Source: Candidatus Rifleibacteriota bacterium (GTDB lineage Bacteria; Muiribacteriota; Ozemobacteria; Ozemobacterales; Ozemobacteraceae). From it: a stretch of DNA of 64,000 nucleotides. The position numbers and the translations under genes are program-made. This document shows, one piece after another, positions 42,522 through 50,140 of the stretch. The stretch lies in assembly GCA_012517355.1 (NCBI GenBank), contig JAAYVD010000053.1, positions 1 through 64,000 on the forward strand, given 5' to 3'. Position 1 is the first letter of the stretch. Each line of letters opens with the position of its first letter. The notes beneath the pieces are model-generated. The model searched no databases. It saw only the letters and a list, made by a program, of their open reading frames with translations, and was not told the DNA's origin.

Positions 42522-43073
42522 TCAGCGGCGGGACAGCCAGGCGCCCAGAGCGAAGAGGCAGCCGCCGAACACGAAGGCTCCCCCGAACAGGATCCCGCCG
42601 ATCAGGTCGCCCAGCGGAACCACCGGGTCGATGACGGCGAAGGAAGGGTCCTCGGGGTTGACCAGGCAGGTCATGGTGGCGCCGACCGGGTAGCTGGCCA
42701 GCCAGGCTTCGGCCTCGGGCCGGGTGCGGAACGAGGGCCGGCCGTCCCCCCACAGGGTGATCCGCTGGCTGGTGACCGCGGTTCCCTTGTAGGCGAAGAC
42801 GTAGGTCACCTGCGGATCGAACCGGTCATAGGCGGGCTCGTCCTCCGGTTCCACCCGGGAGACCTCGACCCGGGAGGCGGTCACCTCGGCCGGCACCTGG
42901 TGCCATTCCCCGACCTGCCGGCTCTGCAACCACGGCCGGAAGCCCATTTCGAGGAAGAGATACCGGCCGAGGGCGAAGAAAGCCAGTGCTCCCAGGACCA
43001 GCATGAGGGTCCCCCACCAGGGCATCCGGGCGGATTCGGCCTCTGATGCGGGGGCCAATGCTCCTGGTTGCAT
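42522..43073 (-). CDS. DUF3592-like membrane protein
   Basis: 183 residues; ATG preceded by GGAGGGAAACGAGC. Two membrane segments (about 20-42 and 150-175) enclose a beta-rich domain of the DUF3592 type: WHQVPAEVTASRVEVSR, DPQVTYVFAYKGTAVTSQRI, YPVGATMTCLVNPEDPSFAVI. The function of the family is unknown; many members sit beside envelope or stress genes. It follows the ClpX-like gene by 50 bases on the same strand. Confidence 0.78.
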   Translation of the reverse strand: MQPGALAPASEAESARMPWWGTLMLVLGALAFFALGRYLFLEMGFRPWLQSRQVGEWHQVPAEVTASRVEVSRVEPEDEPAYDRFDPQVTYVFAYKGTAVTSQRITLWGDGRPSFRTRPEAEAWLASYPVGATMTCLVNPEDPSFAVIDPVVPLGDLIGGILFGGAFVFGGCLFALGAWLSRR

Positions 43074-43123
43074 GCTCGTTTCCCTCCCTTCCCTCCCGTC
43101 CCGTCCGGTCGGGCGGCGGGGAC

Positions 43124-44260
43124 TCAGACCGGGTTTCCCGACCAGGCCAGGGTCGGTTCGCCGCGTTCGAGACGGACCACCAGTTCCCCGGTGCGGCGCC
43201 CGAACCCTTCGAAAGCCGCCGTTTCGAGAATGCGGTTCAGACGGCTGCCCAGGCCGCGGGCGCCGATCTGGGTGCGGAGGGCGTCCTCCACGATGCGGAC
43301 GGTCACCTCGGGCAGGACCTGGAGGCGGATGCCCTCGGCGGCGAATTCCTCGACGTACTTCGGCAGAAGGTTCTCCATGAGGATCTGCTCGAGCGTTTCC
43401 TTTTCCAGGGCTGAAAGGGCGACGATGCGGCCGAAACGGCCGATCATCTCGGGCAGGAACCCGTAGCGCTGGAAGGCAGCCACGTTCTCCGCCTCGTCCT
43501 CCTCGAGGTGGTAGGCGATGGGGTCGGGCGGCCGGGCATCCCGGAGATAGCCGATGGTCAACGGATGGGTCATGAAGCGGGCGGTCCCCTTGAACCCGGA
43601 GAACGCCCCCGCCCCGATGAACAGGATCTCGCTGGTGTCGATGGCCGCCCGTTCGGTGTAGATGGACTCGGCCAGTTCGAGGGGGACGTCGAGCCGGCAG
43701 CCCTCGATCATCTTCAGCAGTTCCTTCTGGACGCCGTAGCCGGTCACGTCCTTGGTCGTGCCCGCCCCGTCGAACCGGATGTTGGAGTGGCTCCCGGCCA
43801 GCTTGTCGAACTCGTCGAGGCAGACCACCCCGTGCGCGGCCAGTTCCGGCTGGTGCCGCGAGGCGTGCAGCAGGCGGGTCAGGATGGTCTTGACCGAATC
43901 GCCGACGTAGCCGGTCTCGGAAAACCCCGTGATATCGATGACCACGACGGGCAGCGGCAGGATCCGGCCGAACAGCAGTTCGACCAGGAACGTCTTGCCG
44001 CAGCCGGTGGGGCCCATCAGCAGGGCATTGGTCTTGGGGGGGAGCTGGCCGGGCTTCGCCTCCTTGAACAGCAGGCGTTCGGCGCGGCGCAGGTGGCGGT
44101 AGGCCAACAGGCACATGGCCCGCCGGGCCGCCACCTGCCCGCGGTAGCCCAGTTCGGTCAGGCGGTCGAACAGGACGGGCGGGGGGACCGGACGGAAACG
44201 GCTGCGGTCGAGAGGAGCCGGGGCCTGAGGTTCGATCGCCGGACCGCTGTTCCTGGTCAT
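43124..44260 (-). CDS. ClpX-like AAA+ ATPase without the zinc-binding domain
   Basis: 378 residues that align along the ClpX AAA+ core: Walker A GPTGCGKT, pore loop GYVG (in SETGYVGDSVKTILTRLL), Walker B VVCLDEFDKLA, KDVTGYGVQKELLKMIEG and the arginine-finger region FLPEMIGRFGRIVALSALEKETL. The N-terminal Cys4 zinc domain that recruits adaptors is replaced by 30 residues of Pro/Ala-rich sequence. Where ClpX carries its ClpP-docking IGF tripeptide, this protein has IGY, so pairing with a ClpP-like peptidase remains possible. It may unfold a restricted set of clients, or work as a ClpP-independent remodeller. It lies 10 bases after a cytochrome c gene and before a DUF3592 gene; their joint role is unknown. 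Confidence 0.82.
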   Translation of the reverse strand: MTRNSGPAIEPQAPAPLDRSRFRPVPPPVLFDRLTELGYRGQVAARRAMCLLAYRHLRRAERLLFKEAKPGQLPPKTNALLMGPTGCGKTFLVELLFGRILPLPVVVIDITGFSETGYVGDSVKTILTRLLHASRHQPELAAHGVVCLDEFDKLAGSHSNIRFDGAGTTKDVTGYGVQKELLKMIEGCRLDVPLELAESIYTERAAIDTSEILFIGAGAFSGFKGTARFMTHPLTIGYLRDARPPDPIAYHLEEDEAENVAAFQRYGFLPEMIGRFGRIVALSALEKETLEQILMENLLPKYVEEFAAEGIRLQVLPEVTVRIVEDALRTQIGARGLGSRLNRILETAAFEGFGRRTGELVVRLERGEPTLAWSGNPV

Positions 44261-44270
44261 GGGTGGCGGC

Positions 44271-44732
44271 TCAATCCGGGCGGACGAGACTCTTCAGGTA
44301 GGCGAGCAGGGCGGTCATCCGTTCGTCGTCGGCATTCAGTGGCTGGCCTTTCATCGGCTTGGTCAGGCAGAGGTTGACCTGGTGGACGTCGTTGATGACC
44401 GTCCCCGCCACCTTGGAGAACTTCGGATACGTCTGGATCTTGCCGCCGAGGCTGGCGGCGGGATCCTGGTGACAGGCCAGGCAGGCCTTCCCCGACGTTC
44501 CCAGGCCGGGGTCGGCGAAGAGGTCGCGACCCTGGTCGATGAAGGCCTGCAGGCGCTGATCGACGGAGGATTCCGGCCGATCGGTGGCCTTCCCGCCAAG
44601 GAGGGGTTTCTCCAGGTTGTCGAGGTCGATCTGGTCCGGGACGAGGTCGTCGTTCGGATCGGGCGCTTCCGCCAACGCGGCCGGCAGGCACAGCAGACCC
44701 CACACCATGACCAACCAGAGCTTCCGTTTCAT
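44271..44732 (-). CDS. exported monoheme cytochrome c
   Basis: 153 residues; ATG follows AAGGAGG. A signal peptide (about 1-22, LWLVMVWGLLCLPAALA) precedes a mature domain with one heme site CLACH and a likely distal methionine in KPMKG. The size and the GRDLFADPGLGTSGKACLACH phrasing resemble class I cytochromes of the SoxX or cytochrome-c-oxidase-accessory kind. It should carry electrons in the periplasm, but no oxidase or reductase is encoded nearby. It is the first gene of a unit with the ClpX-like ATPase and the DUF3592 protein. A 15-bp palindrome lies 37 bases upstream. Confidence 0.82.
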   Translation of the reverse strand: MKRKLWLVMVWGLLCLPAALAEAPDPNDDLVPDQIDLDNLEKPLLGGKATDRPESSVDQRLQAFIDQGRDLFADPGLGTSGKACLACHQDPAASLGGKIQTYPKFSKVAGTVINDVHQVNLCLTKPMKGQPLNADDERMTALLAYLKSLVRPD

Positions 44733-44768
44733 CCCATCCTCCTTCGGTTGCCCATCCTTTCCGGGCGC

Positions 44769-44783
44769 GGTATCCAGGATACC
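44769..44783. promoter_or_regulatory. candidate operator upstream of the cytochrome gene
   Basis: A perfect palindrome GGTATCC-A-GGATACC lies 37 bases upstream of the cytochrome c start codon, where a -10/-35 region would be expected. It resembles a dimeric repressor site; no cognate regulator is identifiable in the window. Confidence 0.35.
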
Positions 44784-44864
44784 CGATCCGGGTGCCGGAA
44801 ACCACTTTGCCCGCGCCATCCCGGGTGAACGCAAACCTTGGAAACGCCGGCAGAGCGGGAGGAG

Positions 44865-44985
44865 CGGGAGGGGCTCCGCCCCTCCCGACCACCTCGCCAG
44901 GGGCCACAGGCCCAGGACCCGTTTTGTCTGCCTGCCGGACGGGAAGCGTTCGGCAGGCGGGCCGCCCGCTTCGCGGGCGCGGCCC
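44865..44985. repeat. cluster of four GC-rich hairpins
   Basis: Four consecutive inverted repeats lie in 120 bases of non-coding DNA. They are CGGGAGGGGC/GCCCCTCCCG (44865-44887), GGGCC/GGCCC (44901-44913), GCCTGCCG/CGGCAGGC (44930-44958) and GCCCGC/GCGGGC extended by GGGCC/GGCCC with a bulge (44959-44985). They lie between ssb and the cytochrome c gene, with no open frame that looks coding. Confidence 0.5.
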
Positions 44986-45092
44986 AGGCCGTGTGTTTCT
45001 GCTGGCAATGCAGGTTTCAGATTGGCGATTGCCCTGCACGCCACCCGGGATGCGCGGGGGGATGGTCCGGAGATGCCGCCTGGGGGTGGGTG

Positions 45093-45125
45093 GGCGAGAG
45101 GCGGGGAAACCCCTCGCCTCTCGCC
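45093..45125 (-). terminator. terminator-like hairpin after ssb
   Basis: GGCGAGAGGCGGGG pairs with the mirror sequence ending GCCTCTCGCC, with one bulged T and an AAA loop. It starts 8 bases after the ssb stop on the minus strand. No clear T run follows, so it may act as an RNA-stabilising hairpin instead. Confidence 0.5.
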
Positions 45126-45132
45126 CGCCGCT

Positions 45133-45576
45133 TCAGAACGGGATGTCCGCCGCCGTACCGCCGGCCTCGCCGGTCGCCCCTTCCCTGGACCCGGCCGCCC
45201 CCTCGGGGGTCTCCTCGGGTTCGGGCGGGGTGTAGGACGGGTCGCGCTTCCCGCCGAGGAAGGAGACGGCGTCGCCGATCACCTCGGTATAGAACCTCTT
45301 CTGGCCGTCGTTTCCCACGAAGGTCTCGGCCCGCAGCCGCCCCTCGACCAGCACGGGCGACCCCTTGGTCAGGTATTTGTGACAGTTCTCGGCCGTCTGG
45401 TTCCAGACCACCACGGGGAAGAACCCGGTCTCGGTCTTCAGCTCGCCGTCGCGGCTGCGCCACTTCTTCGAGACGGCCAGCCGGAAGCGGGTCATCGCCG
45501 CCCCTCCCTTGGTGTCGCGCCGCTCGGGATCTTTCGTGAGATTGCCTGCCAGGATCACCCGATTCACGTTCAACAT
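45133..45576 (-). CDS. ssb: single-stranded DNA-binding protein
   Basis: 147 residues. OB-fold wording is typical: MLNVNRVILAGNLTKDPERR, MTRFRLAVSKKW, TGFFPVVVWNQTAENCHKYLTKGSPVLVEGRL and FYTEVIGDAVSFLGG. A flexible Glu/Gly/Pro tail ends in the tip ADIPF, the partner-docking element that recruits repair and recombination proteins. It lies 103 bases downstream of the ElyC-like gene, the last of the competence-type operon, and on the same strand. This could reflect a role in protecting incoming DNA (inference). Confidence 0.95.
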   Translation of the reverse strand: MLNVNRVILAGNLTKDPERRDTKGGAAMTRFRLAVSKKWRSRDGELKTETGFFPVVVWNQTAENCHKYLTKGSPVLVEGRLRAETFVGNDGQKRFYTEVIGDAVSFLGGKRDPSYTPPEPEETPEGAAGSREGATGEAGGTAADIPF

Positions 45577-45679
45577 GGTTTTCCTCCTGCGTTCTCGGTG
45601 TTGCCGGGGCCTCGCCCCGTTTCACCAGGGAATCGCCCGACACCCCCGGTCGGGGAAAAAGAATTTTTTCCGCGGAGGG

Positions 45680-46531
45680 TCAGGGGCAGGAAGGCCCGAT
45701 GGGCACAGGGGAAGAGGCCAGATCGCCGCGCAGCCAGTACCACCCCAGACCCAGCCATTCGTGGACGGCATAGGTGGTCAGGCCGAGATCGGTTTCGGTG
45801 GCATCCATGATCGTCGCCGCCGTCTGGACCGGGGCGGGCAGCACTTCGAGGCCGGTGGCGGCGAAGGCTCGGACCGCGCGGAGGATGTGGGGCCCATTGG
45901 TGACCAGCAGGATCCGGCGCCAGCCGCGGTCCAACAGATACCGGCTGATCTGCCTGGCCTCGGTGCGCGTGGTGAGGTGCCCTTCGTGGAGGATGGCGAA
46001 GGCCTCGGCGGGAACCTGCAACTGGGCGGCGAGGGAGGCGATCGCGTCGCGGTCCCCGGTTCCGCGCCAGGAGAAATCGGAGGCGCTGAACACGAGGCGG
46101 GGGGCCCGGCCCGCCCGCCAGAGGGCCACCCCGTGCAGGACCCGCTGATAGGAGGCGAAGCTGGGTTGCCCCCCTTCCCCGCACCCGGCGGTCAGCACGA
46201 CGATGGCATCGGCCTGACCGGGGGCCGGTTCGACCAGCAGGGGCCGGCACAGGAGGCCGCCCACCGGCAGATGCATGAGGGTCAGGGCGACCACCCCCGC
46301 CACCGCGGCGGAATGCATCCACCAGACCTCCCACCGGCCGGGCCCGCTCCGGCCCCGCCAGATCCGGATTCCCGCCACCAGGCCGATGGCGGCCCACCCG
46401 ACCCCGAGGATCCGCCGCCAGACGGGGCCCGTCTGGGGGACCAGGATCATCAAGGCGATGCCCGCCAACACGGCGGCCACCCGCCGGGCCCAGACCCGAA
46501 CGGGCGATGGCAGAGGCGGGGCGGCGCTCAT
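45680..46531 (-). CDS. ElyC/YdcF-family (DUF218) membrane protein
   Basis: 283 residues from an ATG overlapping the comEC stop (ATGA). Three N-terminal hydrophobic segments (about 14-33, 38-55, 70-95) are followed by the DUF218 domain: ADAIVVLTAGCGEGGQPSFASYQRVLHGVALWRAG, RLVFSAS, EGHLTTRTEARQISRYL and RILLVTNGPHILRAVRAF. ElyC/SanA/YdcF relatives affect peptidoglycan or lipid-carrier metabolism and envelope barrier function. Transcriptional coupling to comEC is unusual and may tie wall opening to DNA uptake; that is speculation. Confidence 0.82.
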   Translation of the reverse strand: MSAAPPLPSPVRVWARRVAAVLAGIALMILVPQTGPVWRRILGVGWAAIGLVAGIRIWRGRSGPGRWEVWWMHSAAVAGVVALTLMHLPVGGLLCRPLLVEPAPGQADAIVVLTAGCGEGGQPSFASYQRVLHGVALWRAGRAPRLVFSASDFSWRGTGDRDAIASLAAQLQVPAEAFAILHEGHLTTRTEARQISRYLLDRGWRRILLVTNGPHILRAVRAFAATGLEVLPAPVQTAATIMDATETDLGLTTYAVHEWLGLGWYWLRGDLASSPVPIGPSCP

Positions 46532-48843
46532 GCCTTGCTTCCCGGGGCCGGCCGGCGACGGGGGTCGACCTCCGGGGCCAGGTCGCCGGTGGTCTTCAGC
46601 CATTCCAGGACCCGCCCGCGAGCGGCCAGGAAGTCGGCCACGTCACCGGCATTCCGGCGGGAGATGTATCGGTGCAGGCGGCGGCAGCCTTCACGGTGGA
46701 GGGCGTGGGCGGCGGCCACCACCTCGACGACCCGCGCCTTGCCGCCCGCCCGGGCCGGCAGCGGGGAATGGAAGAAGGCGTCAGTGAGCAGGGCCAGGGC
46801 GAGGTGCCGGTTGCGCGCCTTGCCCGGAACGGGGAGATCGGCGGGGGTGGGAACCGGTTCCAGGCGAGGGATGATCCGCACCAGCAGCTCACTGCCCAAC
46901 AGGGCCAGCAGGTACACCTGGGCCTGGAGCAACCGGTCGGGATGCTGTCGCAGCACCTCCGGGCCCAGGTCGTCGAGACGGTGGAAGAGGGTCTGCCCCT
47001 CGACCGACAACTGCCGGACGGGGAAGGTGATGGCCTCGATCCGGCCCTGTCCCTTGAGGGGGCGCTTGGGGAAGACGGCCAGCTGCTGGTCGATCGCCTC
47101 GACCAGGTCCGGCAGGTGCAGCGGATTGATCTCGAGGGGCGGCGGTGTCTCCGCCGAAGGCGGTTCCCCCGCGGCCGGACCGGGTTCAGGCCCGACCCCG
47201 GACGCGGACGATGCCGCGGCGCCCGCCGCCTGGAAGCGCTGCCGGAGCGGCGCGATCAGGGGCCCCGGCGGCCGGCTGCCTGGCCGGGCCGCCCCCGCCC
47301 CGGCCAGGAACATCGCGTGCAGGGCGGGTTCCGCGGCGACCCCTTCGGGAGTCGGGGCCGGTTCCCTGCCCCAGAAGGTGAGGGGCGTGACCAGCGCCAG
47401 CAGCGCGGCATAGGCGAGGGCGACGCCGAACCCGGGGATCTCGCCGACCCAGACCTGGGCGAGGGGAAGGGCGGCACAGGCCTCCAGCACCCGCAGGAAC
47501 AGGTCGAGGAAGAGGGCCAGGCCGGAGGCGGCCATCACGCCCACCGGTTCCCAGAAAGCGCCCAGGGCGGGCAGCAGCAGGCCGACCGGCAGGATGACGG
47601 CAAAGGTCCAGACCAGAAGGGGGTTGGCGACGAACGACGCCAGGGAGACGGTGCCGTAATGGAAGGCCACGAGCGGCATGGTGGCCAGGTTGGCGGCCAG
47701 GGACACGGCCAGGTAGCGGGCGACCGGCAGCGGCAGGCCCAGCCGGCACAACGGCACCTCCAGGGGCCGCCGCCCGTAGATGATGCCGAGCACCGCGGCG
47801 AACGACAACTGGAAGCCGATGTGTCCCAGCCAGGCGGGTTCGACCAGCAAAAGGACCAGCGCGGTCAGGGCCACCGGCCGCACGGGCCCGGGGTCGGCCT
47901 CGAGATGGACGGCCGCCACCGAGGCCAGGTACATGGCGATGGCCCGCCAGACCGAGGGGTTGCCCACGGTCAACCCGCCGTAGACGAGCAGGATGCCCAG
48001 CACCAGCAACGCCCGCGACAGCGGGGGGACCCCGGTCCAGGACAGGACGGCGGCCAGGAAGCAGACCAGCACCAGCACGTGCTGCCCCGACACCGCCATC
48101 AGGTGCGAGACCCCGGTGGTCCGGAACAGGCCGCGGTCGCGATAGTCGAGCCCGCTGGTGTCACCGAGCAGGAAGGCCACCATCAGCGCCTGGTGCCGGG
48201 ACGGCAGCAGGGCCCCCACGCGGTCCCTGACCGCCCGCTGCAAGCGGCCGAGGATCCGGCCGGGGGCCAGGGCCGTCCCCACGGGCTGGAGCGAGGTGGC
48301 CGCGAACTGCGGCAGGTTCCGGCCATCGGAGCTGTGGAAGGTGCCGCTGGCCAGGTACCGCTGCCCGGGCTCGGGCAGCAGGTCGGTGGAGGGAACCTGG
48401 CACCGCAGGCGGCCGGGCAGGTCGATGGTCTGGGAGGCGACGGCCAGGCGGGCCTGTTCCATCACGAAAGACAGGCCCCCCCGCTTCAGGAGCCGGAATT
48501 CCCCGACGAACACGCCATCCAGCTCCCCCGTCGTCCCGTCGAACGCGGCAAAGACCTCGGCCGGTACCGGCCGTTCGGCCCGCAGGGCCCCGTTCAGCCC
48601 TCCCGCCCCGAGGGCGGCCAGCACCAGGGGGACCCAGCCCCCCCAACCCCGCAGGCGGATGCCGAGCGAGAGCCCGAGGCCGGTCGCCGTCAGCACCGCG
48701 AACAACAGGTGCCAGGGCCCGCGCCAGGTCATCCCGGCCTGCGAACCCACCACGAAGCAGGCGACGAACAGGGGAAGGATCTCCGGCCGCCGGCCCGCCG
48801 CCGGGGAAGCAGAAGGGGAAGGGGCTGACACGGCCGGGCTCAT
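46528..48843 (-). CDS. comEC: ComEC/Rec2-like DNA channel lacking the metallo-beta-lactamase domain
   Basis: 771 residues, start overlapping the comEA stop (ATGA). N-terminal membrane helices and the OB-like DUF4131 region (about 1-190) are followed by the competence domain with ALMVAFLLGDTSGLDYRDRGLFRTTGVSHLMAVSGQHVLVLV, the family hallmark, and about ten helices to residue 500. In ComEC proteins the C terminus is usually a metallo-beta-lactamase-like nuclease with HxHxDH. No such motif occurs here. Instead there is a Pro/Ala linker (about 500-560) and a 200-residue helical, Arg/Leu-rich domain (DLVEAIDQQLAVFPKRPL, QAQVYLLALLGSELLVRIIP, LEWLKTTGDLAPEVD) that I do not recognise. It should form the inner-membrane channel for transforming DNA. 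Confidence 0.88.
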   Translation of the reverse strand: MSPAVSAPSPSASPAAGRRPEILPLFVACFVVGSQAGMTWRGPWHLLFAVLTATGLGLSLGIRLRGWGGWVPLVLAALGAGGLNGALRAERPVPAEVFAAFDGTTGELDGVFVGEFRLLKRGGLSFVMEQARLAVASQTIDLPGRLRCQVPSTDLLPEPGQRYLASGTFHSSDGRNLPQFAATSLQPVGTALAPGRILGRLQRAVRDRVGALLPSRHQALMVAFLLGDTSGLDYRDRGLFRTTGVSHLMAVSGQHVLVLVCFLAAVLSWTGVPPLSRALLVLGILLVYGGLTVGNPSVWRAIAMYLASVAAVHLEADPGPVRPVALTALVLLLVEPAWLGHIGFQLSFAAVLGIIYGRRPLEVPLCRLGLPLPVARYLAVSLAANLATMPLVAFHYGTVSLASFVANPLLVWTFAVILPVGLLLPALGAFWEPVGVMAASGLALFLDLFLRVLEACAALPLAQVWVGEIPGFGVALAYAALLALVTPLTFWGREPAPTPEGVAAEPALHAMFLAGAGAARPGSRPPGPLIAPLRQRFQAAGAAASSASGVGPEPGPAAGEPPSAETPPPLEINPLHLPDLVEAIDQQLAVFPKRPLKGQGRIEAITFPVRQLSVEGQTLFHRLDDLGPEVLRQHPDRLLQAQVYLLALLGSELLVRIIPRLEPVPTPADLPVPGKARNRHLALALLTDAFFHSPLPARAGGKARVVEVVAAAHALHREGCRRLHRYISRRNAGDVADFLAARGRVLEWLKTTGDLAPEVDPRRRPAPGSKA

Positions 48844-49259
48844 GGTCCGAGGGTCACCCCGGCTTCCCGCAGGCGGTCCACCGTCCCGTCCCCGATTCCC
48901 GGCACGCGTCGCGCCAGGTCGTCCCAGTCGCGGAAGGGGCCCTTGGCCCGCTCATCACGGATGCGGGCGGCGAGGGCCGGCCCCACCCCCGGGCAGGCGT
49001 CCAGTTCCTCGACGGTCGCCGCGTTGAGCCTGACGAGGCGCGGCGAGACCGGACCCCGTTCCTCGATGGGGTCGCCCCACAACCGGCCACGGGAGTCCGG
49101 CCCGGCCACCACCGTCATCTCGCCGGGAGGCACCGCGTCGAGCAGATACAGGCCCCGGCTCCCGGCCAGGGTGGCGACCAGGATCCAGGCCAGGACCAGC
49201 GTGGTCAGGACCTGGAACTGCCGGCACTCGGCCGTGGTCGGTTCAGGCACACCTTCCAT
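48840..49259 (-). CDS. comEA: ComEA-like helix-hairpin-helix DNA-binding protein
   Basis: 139 residues. One membrane anchor (about 16-38) is followed by a short beta-rich linker and a ComEA-type double helix-hairpin-helix: VRLNAATVEELDACPGVGPALAARIRDERAKGPFRDWDDLARRVPGIGDGTVDRLRE. ComEA binds incoming double-stranded DNA in the periplasm and feeds it to ComEC. The start used overlaps the previous gene by 55 bases and has only a weak ribosome site; a later start would cut into the anchor. The stop overlaps comEC. Confidence 0.88.
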   Translation of the reverse strand: MEGVPEPTTAECRQFQVLTTLVLAWILVATLAGSRGLYLLDAVPPGEMTVVAGPDSRGRLWGDPIEERGPVSPRLVRLNAATVEELDACPGVGPALAARIRDERAKGPFRDWDDLARRVPGIGDGTVDRLREAGVTLGP

Positions 49260-50140
49260 CCTTCAGGAGATTCTTCCAGGCGCCAGGGCTGCCCGGCCAC
49301 CGCGCGGGCCACCCATGGGATGCCCGCCACCAGCGGTTCCGGGGCCCGCCGGAAGGCCGCCGCCTCGACGGCCACCCAGGCCCACCCCCCCCGCTCGAAG
49401 GACAGGCGCACCGCCTGCCGCCCCGGGAAGGCGGCGGTCAGTTCCCGCAGCGGGGGCGGGGGCCAGCCCCCCTCCTCCTGCAGCAGGAACCGCCCCAACA
49501 GGGGGGCGAAGGGGGCGACGAGCCCGAGGATCAACGCCCGCCCCATGGCCGGGGTGGCCGCCGTGGCGGGAGCCAGGTTCCAGGCCTTCCGGACGGCCGC
49601 CAGGGCGGGATACCATCGCCCCCGCCCGGGACCGTGGTCCATCGCCTCGCCGGCGGCGACCAGCCAGGGATCGACGTTCCAGGCTTCCGCCGGGGAGACC
49701 CCGTCCGCAGCTTCGTCCGCAGCTTCGTCCGCAGCTTCAGCCGCCACCCCGCCGGCCATTTCGCCTGCTGCCCTGCCCGCCCCTTCACCCGCTGCCCCGC
49801 CAGCCATTTCGCCCGCCGCCACGGCACCGGGGCCACGCCACAGGGCGGCATGGAACGCGGCCAGCCAGCGGTGGGCCGACTCGAGCAGAGAAAGGTCGGG
49901 CGGGCCGTTCCCCGCGGCCAGCACGGCCAGGCGGGCGGCATCGACCCCGTATTCCGCCAGCAGCGGGCCGGCCAGGGGAAGCGGCACCGGGTGCGGATCG
50001 GACCACGCGGGAGCTCCGCTCCAGGCCAGGGCCCGCCAGCGCAGGTCGGCGGCCAGCCCGTCGCCCGGAGGGGGGCCCGGTTCCCCCGCCCACTCCCTGG
50101 CCGCCCGGGCCAGCGCGTGGGGGTTGTACCGGGAGTTCAT
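49205..50140 (-). CDS. stand-alone leucyl-tRNA synthetase C-terminal-domain homologue
   Basis: 311 residues whose order of motifs parallels the last 280 residues of bacterial LeuRS. LLAEYGVDAARLAVLAAGNG (from about residue 61) matches the ERYGADTVRLFMMFASP region just after KMSKS. ESAHRWLAAFHAALW matches the GANRFLKRVWKLV helix. RALILGLVAPFAPLLGRFLL (201-220) matches the [20 protein letters not shown] helix of the anticodon-binding domain. The end (SFERGGWAWVAVEAAAF...VARAVAG) parallels the QVNGKVRAKITVPVDAT...VAKYLDG C-terminal domain. No HIGH, editing domain or KMSKS is present, so it cannot charge tRNA. Residues about 104-150 are a repetitive Gly/Ala/Glu insertion. It is coupled at both ends (ATGA upstream, 55-base overlap with comEA). 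Role unknown; tRNA or nucleic-acid binding is the inference. Confidence 0.7.
   Translation of the reverse strand: MNSRYNPHALARAAREWAGEPGPPPGDGLAADLRWRALAWSGAPAWSDPHPVPLPLAGPLLAEYGVDAARLAVLAAGNGPPDLSLLESAHRWLAAFHAALWRGPGAVAAGEMAGGAAGEGAGRAAGEMAGGVAAEAADEAADEAADGVSPAEAWNVDPWLVAAGEAMDHGPGRGRWYPALAAVRKAWNLAPATAATPAMGRALILGLVAPFAPLLGRFLLQEEGGWPPPPLRELTAAFPGRQAVRLSFERGGWAWVAVEAAAFRRAPEPLVAGIPWVARAVAGQPWRLEESPEGWKVCLNRPRPSAGSSRS

Noticed and set aside
49205-50140. The LeuRS-like gene as a decaying leuS pseudogene
   Set aside because: It has an intact start and stop, is coupled to both neighbours by short overlaps, and contains an in-frame insertion rather than frameshifts. Decay is not excluded, but the evidence favours a functional gene.
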